From Alphaproteobacteria bacterium (GTDB lineage: Bacteria; Pseudomonadota; Alphaproteobacteria; Bin95), in assembly GCA_022822125.1 (NCBI GenBank), contig JAJECF010000039.1, positions 1 through 8,793 of the forward strand: a stretch of 8,793 nt of DNA, written 5' to 3'. Position 1 is the first letter of the stretch, and the number at the start of each line of letters is the position of its first letter. The notes under the pieces are model-generated. The model made no database searches. It saw only the letters and a program-made list of their open reading frames with translations, and was not told where the DNA came from. This document shows, piece after piece, positions 5,434 through 8,793 of this stretch. A program made the position numbers and the translations under genes.

Positions 5434-6249
5434 ATGCAGGTCAAGAGGCTCACCAAGTCGTTCGGACGCACGGTCGCGGTCAACGACGTTTCCTTTTCCA
5501 TCGGCCGGGCGCAGATGATCGGCGTGATCGGCCGGTCGGGCGCCGGCAAGTCCACGCTGCTGCGCACGATCAACCGGCTGACCCCCGCCGCGAGCGGCGA
5601 AATACTCGTGGACAGCCGGAATGTCCTTGAGCTGAAGGGCGCAGCCATGCGCCGCTGGCAGCGCGACTGCGCCATGATCTTCCAGCAGTTCAACCTGGTG
5701 CCGCGGCTCGATGTCGTGACCAACGTCATGCTGGGCGGGCTCAACGGCCACGGCACGTTGAAGAGCCTGTTCGGCATCTTCGGAGACGAACGCATCGAAC
5801 GTGCGCTCGCCGCGCTGGAACAACTCGGCATCGCCGACCGGGCCTTGCAGCGGGTGGAGACGCTCTCGGGCGGGCAACAGCAGCGAGTCGCCATCGCACG
5901 CGCGCTCACCCAGGAGCCGAAGATGGTCCTGGCGGACGAGCCCATCGCCTCGCTCGACCCGGTCAGCGCCGAGACGGTGATGAACGCGCTCAGGGAAATC
6001 CATGAGCGCAACCGCCTGACGGTTATCTGCAACCTCCACACGCTGGACACGGCGCGCGCCTATTGCGACCGCATTCTGGGCATGCTGCAGGGCAGGCTCG
6101 TCTTCGACGGCAGCCCCTCCGAGCTTTCGCCGCGCGTCGTGCGGGACATTTACGGCGCCGACCGGGAGATCGACGAGGCCGCGACTTCGACCTCGTTTGC
6201 CGGCGCGGCCGCCGATGCCGGTTGGGAGCCGGCCGCTGTGCCGGCCTGA
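5434..6249 (+). CDS. phnC: Phosphate/phosphonate ABC transporter ATP-binding protein
   Basis: This 271-residue protein is the ATPase that powers uptake through the two permeases encoded downstream. Walker A is GRSGAGKST (33-41), the Q-loop is MIFQQFNL (81-88), the signature is LSGGQQQR (144-151), Walker B is MVLADEP with catalytic E169, and the H-loop His is H202. The NLH-x-x-D-x-A context around H202 and the FDGSPSEL near the end are typical of PhnC. The N-terminus [11 protein letters not shown] begins where PhnC proteins begin, so the ATG at 5434 is right even though no clear Shine-Dalgarno precedes it; an in-frame stop lies at 5395. About 30 residues after the core form an Ala-rich tail. 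It is the first gene of the operon, as in rhizobial phoCDET. The transported ion (phosphate, phosphonate or phosphite) is not decided by this subunit. Confidence 0.93.
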   Translation: MQVKRLTKSFGRTVAVNDVSFSIGRAQMIGVIGRSGAGKSTLLRTINRLTPAASGEILVDSRNVLELKGAAMRRWQRDCAMIFQQFNLVPRLDVVTNVMLGGLNGHGTLKSLFGIFGDERIERALAALEQLGIADRALQRVETLSGGQQQRVAIARALTQEPKMVLADEPIASLDPVSAETVMNALREIHERNRLTVICNLHTLDTARAYCDRILGMLQGRLVFDGSPSELSPRVVRDIYGADREIDEAATSTSFAGAAADAGWEPAAVPA

Positions 6250-6307
6250 CAGACACCCGCCCGAGCGAACGGTTTTTCCGCCATTCCGAACCAGAAGGAG
6301 AAGGGCA

Positions 6308-7216
6308 ATGAAGCTCACCGGATATCTTGCTGCAGCGGCAGCAGCGGTCATGGTCGCGACCGGCGCCATGGCAGAAGACAAGGTCGCCGAATTCCGCATC
6401 GGCATTCTCGGCGGCGAGAACGCTTCCGACCGGCTGCGCAGCAATGAGTGCCTGCGCGCGAAGACGGAGGAACTGCTGGGCGTCGAGACCAAGCTGTTCG
6501 CGCCCGCCGACTATAACGGCGTAATCGAGGGCCTGCTCGGCGGCAATCTCGACATGGCCTGGCTCGGCGCCTCCGGCTACGCGAAGGTCTATCTGACCGA
6601 TCCCGAGGCGGTCGAGCCGGTGCTCACCAAGATCAATGCCGACGGCTCCTTCGGCTACTATTCCATCGGGTTTGCCCGCATCGACCGGAATATCGACAGC
6701 CTGGACGACATGAAGGGCAGGAAGTTCGGCTTCGGCGACCCGAACTCGACCTCGGGCTACCTCATTCCGTCGATCGAGATTCCGCAAGCCGGCTACGACA
6801 TGTCGCCCGGCAAGTATTTCGGCGATGTCGTGTTCACGGGCGGGCATGAGCAGACGATCGTCGCCGTGTCCAACGGCGACATCGATGCGGGCGTCTCCTG
6901 GGCGGACGGCCTCGGCGACTGGGAGGACGGCTTCAACAGCGGCGCATTCCGCAAGGCCGTCGATGCCGGCCTCGTCGATATGACCCAGCTGCACGAGATC
7001 TGGCGGTCCAGGGTCATTCCCGAAGGCCCGATCGTGCTGCGCAAGACGCTGCCGACCGCCGTCAAGCTGAAGATGGTCGGCATGCTGGCGAGCCTGCCTT
7101 CCATGGACGCGGAATGCGCGTACGGCTTCATGGCCGGCGAGATCAAGGCGATCGCGCCGATCAGCCACGCCGACTACGAGGTCATCGTGGAGGCGCGCAA
7201 GCGTAAATCCTCCTGA
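6308..7216 (+). CDS. phnD: Phosphate/phosphonate ABC transporter periplasmic substrate-binding protein
   Basis: This 302-residue protein captures the substrate in the periplasm and delivers it to the PhnE permeases. It starts with a clear signal peptide: MKLTGYL, an Ala/Val-rich core, and a likely cut after AMA at residue 22. The mature part begins with EFRIGILGGENASDRL, very like rhizobial PhoD/PhnD. The phosphonate-binding loop is DPNSTSGYLIP, with S147-T148-S149 as the expected phosphoryl contacts, and H180-E181 (GGHEQT) fits the His-containing site of the family. ASGYAKVY and VWRS-like EIWRSRVIPEGP are further family marks. The ATG at 6308 is preceded by AAGGAGAA about five bases away, and the signal peptide fits only this start. 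It lies 58 bases after phnC and 76 bases before phnE. Substrate range (inorganic phosphate or phosphonates) is open. Confidence 0.94.
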   Translation: MKLTGYLAAAAAAVMVATGAMAEDKVAEFRIGILGGENASDRLRSNECLRAKTEELLGVETKLFAPADYNGVIEGLLGGNLDMAWLGASGYAKVYLTDPEAVEPVLTKINADGSFGYYSIGFARIDRNIDSLDDMKGRKFGFGDPNSTSGYLIPSIEIPQAGYDMSPGKYFGDVVFTGGHEQTIVAVSNGDIDAGVSWADGLGDWEDGFNSGAFRKAVDAGLVDMTQLHEIWRSRVIPEGPIVLRKTLPTAVKLKMVGMLASLPSMDAECAYGFMAGEIKAIAPISHADYEVIVEARKRKSS

Positions 7217-7237
7217 CGGCATTGCGGCACGGGATCA

Positions 7238-7263
7238 GGCGGCCCTGCGAAGGCGGGGCCGCC
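7238..7263 (+). terminator. Hairpin between phnD and phnE (attenuator or mRNA stabiliser)
   Basis: GGCGGCCC (7238-7245) and GGGCCGCC (7256-7263) form a perfect 8-bp GC stem with a 10-base loop, followed by CTTTCG. It begins 22 bases after the phnD stop. Such hairpins after binding-protein genes often stop part of the transcription or protect the upstream mRNA, so that more binding protein than permease is made. The T-run is short, so read-through into phnE is expected. Confidence 0.6.
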
Positions 7264-7292
7264 CTTTCGCGCCGGCGCCCGGATTCGGGACC

Positions 7293-8144
7293 ATGACAGG
7301 CGTTGCCGGGCTGGCGCCGGAGATCTTCCGGATCGAACGGCGGCGCAAGCTCTATTCCGCCGCGCTCGCCGCGACTGTCGTCGCGGTTCTCGCAGCCGGC
7401 TACGGGCAGGCCGAGGCCATGAACTCGGGCGGGTTCCTGCAGGGGCTCACCAAGTTTTTCGACTATCCCGGGGAGATCGTCCTCGAGGCCTGGCAGGCGG
7501 GGAGCGAATTTCCCGGCCTTCTCGTCCGGTTCCTGCCGGCCCTGATCGAAACCCTGAACATCGCTGCGGTCGCAACCATCCTCGGCGGCGCCGCCGCCAC
7601 GGCCTTTGCTTTCGTCGGCACAGCCAATTTCGGGGTCTGGAGCCCGCTGGTCCCGGTCGCGCGCCGCACGATGGACGTGATGCGCGCCTTTCCCGAACTC
7701 ATCATCGCGCTGTTCCTGATCTTCGTCCTCGGCACGAGTCCGGTGCCGGCCATGATCGCCGTGGCCTTCCACACCGCCGGCGCGCTCGGCAAGCAGTTTT
7801 CCGAAGTCAACGAGAACGTGGACCGGAAGGCCGTCGAGGGCCTGCAGGCCTGCGGCGCGAGCTGGCTGCAGCGCATGCGTTTCGCCGTGCTGCCGCAGGT
7901 CCTGCCGAACTATCTCAGCTATTTCATGCTGCGCTTCGAGATCAATGTGCGCGCGTCCGCCATTCTGGGTTTCGTCGGCGCGGGCGGCATCGGCGCGGAG
8001 ATGCGGCGCACCATCGGCTGGGGCAAGGGCTCGGGCGACGAAACCGCGGCGCTCTTCCTGCTGCTCATCCTGTCGATCTTCGTTATCGACCAGATCTCCT
8101 CCCGGCTCAGGCGGCGGGTGACGGAAGGCGGGAGGATTGCCTGA
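7293..8144 (+). CDS. phnE: Phosphate/phosphonate ABC transporter permease (first)
   Basis: This 283-residue inner-membrane protein forms half of the translocation channel. It has hydrophobic segments at roughly residues 20-42, 88-112, 143-168 and near the C-terminus (250-270). The EAA loop that docks on the ATPase runs from about residue 180 (AVEGLQACGASWLQRMRFAVLP), with the conserved Gly at G188 and the closing L-P. DVMRAFPELIIAL and ASAILGFVGAGGIG are family marks of PhnE. The ATG at 7293 has only a weak purine stretch before it; translation may depend on phnD, 76 bases upstream. Its TGA touches the start of the next gene with no gap, so the two permeases are probably co-translated and form a heterodimer. 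Confidence 0.92.
   Translation: MTGVAGLAPEIFRIERRRKLYSAALAATVVAVLAAGYGQAEAMNSGGFLQGLTKFFDYPGEIVLEAWQAGSEFPGLLVRFLPALIETLNIAAVATILGGAAATAFAFVGTANFGVWSPLVPVARRTMDVMRAFPELIIALFLIFVLGTSPVPAMIAVAFHTAGALGKQFSEVNENVDRKAVEGLQACGASWLQRMRFAVLPQVLPNYLSYFMLRFEINVRASAILGFVGAGGIGAEMRRTIGWGKGSGDETAALFLLLILSIFVIDQISSRLRRRVTEGGRIA
8130..8136 (+). promoter_or_regulatory. Ribosome binding site of the second permease gene
   Basis: GGGAGGA lies inside the end of the first permease gene, eight bases before the ATG at 8145. It sets the start of the second permease, directly after the upstream TGA. Confidence 0.6.
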
Positions 8145-8793
8145 ATGGCAGGCGCGAACATTTCGGCTCCGCTCCCCGGCCAGGCGCTTCGCCGACGGCG
8201 CCGTGCGGCCTTCGCCGCCGTGCGCAACGGCGCGCTGCGCAATGGCGCCATCCTGCTCGGCGTGCTTGCCTATCTCGCCTATGCCTGGGGCGCCTTCGAC
8301 GTCTCGGGCCTGATCGCCGGCGCACAACCGCAGCGGGCCGTTCTGCTGGGTGTCGACTCGGTGGCGCACAAGGTCCATGTCACCAAGTCGCTGCGCAGCG
8401 GCGAAACGGTCATTGCCGTCGAAGGGGAGCGGACGGCGACCTACCGGACGCCGCCGGACTGGGTCGAACGCTCGGGCGATACGGTCACGGTCGATCTCGG
8501 CGAAGGCTACAGTGCGGAAATCGCAGGCCCCGTCCTGCGGCTGACGGTGCCGGACTACGGCACGATAGCGGTCGAGGCCGACGGCAAGGGCGTCGCCACG
8601 GCGCTGCCCCAGGAGGGGCCGGCGCCATCATGGCTCCGCGCGACACGCACGAAATTCGACGCCCGGCCGACGCTCGGGCGCCGGGTGCAGGTGTCGCGGG
8701 CGCGCATCGAGGTCCATCGCTTCTTCTTCGGCTGGGAGAACTTCTTCTTCCCGTTCGACTCCGAGCTCAACCGTTACTCGGCGGGCGAACTGG
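8145..8793 (+). CDS. phnE: Second PhnE-type permease with large N-terminal periplasmic domain (partial, runs off the right edge)
   Basis: The frame is open from the ATG at 8145 to the window end (216 complete codons). An Arg-rich cytoplasmic start (RRRRR at 16-20) precedes one membrane helix (about 34-51). Then come about 160 residues with little hydrophobicity, predicted periplasmic by the positive-inside rule. They include DSVAHKVHVTKSL, VEGERTATY, a beta-rich stretch and FDARPTLGRRVQVSRARIEVHRFFFGWENFF. A standard PhnE of about 260-280 residues would already be inside its transmembrane core by residue 216, so this is the long form (about 430-450 residues) that I recall from alphaproteobacterial PhnE2/PhoT proteins. 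The permease core and EAA loop must lie beyond the window. Position after phnC-phnD-phnE and the zero-base junction make the permease call reasonable; the extra domain's job is unknown. Confidence 0.8.
   Translation, partial: MAGANISAPLPGQALRRRRRAAFAAVRNGALRNGAILLGVLAYLAYAWGAFDVSGLIAGAQPQRAVLLGVDSVAHKVHVTKSLRSGETVIAVEGERTATYRTPPDWVERSGDTVTVDLGEGYSAEIAGPVLRLTVPDYGTIAVEADGKGVATALPQEGPAPSWLRATRTKFDARPTLGRRVQVSRARIEVHRFFFGWENFFFPFDSELNRYSAGEL

Noticed and set aside
6197..6307. Longer start for phnD at 6197
   Set aside because: It would overlap phnC and bury the signal peptide behind 37 residues; the ATG at 6308 has both a ribosome binding site and a signal peptide directly after it.
4683..6492. 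Long minus-strand frames (455 and 383 codons) opposite the cupin and phnC
   Set aside because: They cross two unrelated plus-strand genes and a terminator-like gap, and the plus strand has all ABC ATPase motifs.
7182..8378. A 398-codon minus-strand frame opposite phnE
   Set aside because: His/Asp/Gly/Arg-rich composition typical of the complement of a GC-rich membrane-protein gene; no motifs.

Overview
The window is GC-rich, and its codon usage, ribosome binding sites and gene families point to an alphaproteobacterium, probably from the Rhizobiales/Rhodobacterales side. The strongest clue is the transport operon on the right, which resembles the rhizobial PhoCDET phosphate/phosphonate ABC transporter in gene order and in protein motifs. 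There are no rRNA or tRNA genes, IS elements, transposases or CRISPR arrays. No regulator gene is present.

Left part (1-974): positions 1-119 are noncoding with a strong base skew. A minus-strand gene (515 down to 120) encodes the small [2Fe-2S] subunit of a molybdenum hydroxylase of the isoquinoline 1-oxidoreductase/nicotinate dehydrogenase type. It stops exactly where the second Cys pair of the family should be, and no large subunit follows within the window. A 459-bp divergent intergenic region (516-974) separates it from the next operon. It holds several inverted repeats and a cluster of TTGAC/GTCAA half-sites.

Middle part (975-5255): four tightly packed plus-strand genes look like one catabolic operon. 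They encode (1) a protein of the NicX (2,5-dihydroxypyridine 5,6-dioxygenase)/M29 aminopeptidase-like family with the Fe-binding His-His-Asp set intact, (2) an acyl-CoA dehydrogenase-fold flavoprotein that lacks the usual catalytic Glu, (3) an ANL-superfamily acyl-CoA ligase with all core motifs, translationally coupled by ATGA to gene 2, and (4) a small cupin. With the divergent Mo-hydroxylase remnant, they suggest degradation of an N-heteroaromatic or related ring compound, with a CoA-thioester step not found in the classical nicotinate (nic) route. This operon is the best candidate here for an undescribed pathway; its substrate cannot be read from sequence.

Right part (5256-8793): a hairpin and a weak Pho-box-like triplet precede a phnC-phnD-phnE-phnE' operon (ATPase, periplasmic binding protein, two permeases). 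The last gene runs off the right edge and carries a large predicted periplasmic domain after its first membrane helix. A strong hairpin sits between the binding-protein gene and the first permease gene. This operon probably imports phosphate, phosphonate or phosphite and has no obvious metabolic link to the catabolic operon beside it.
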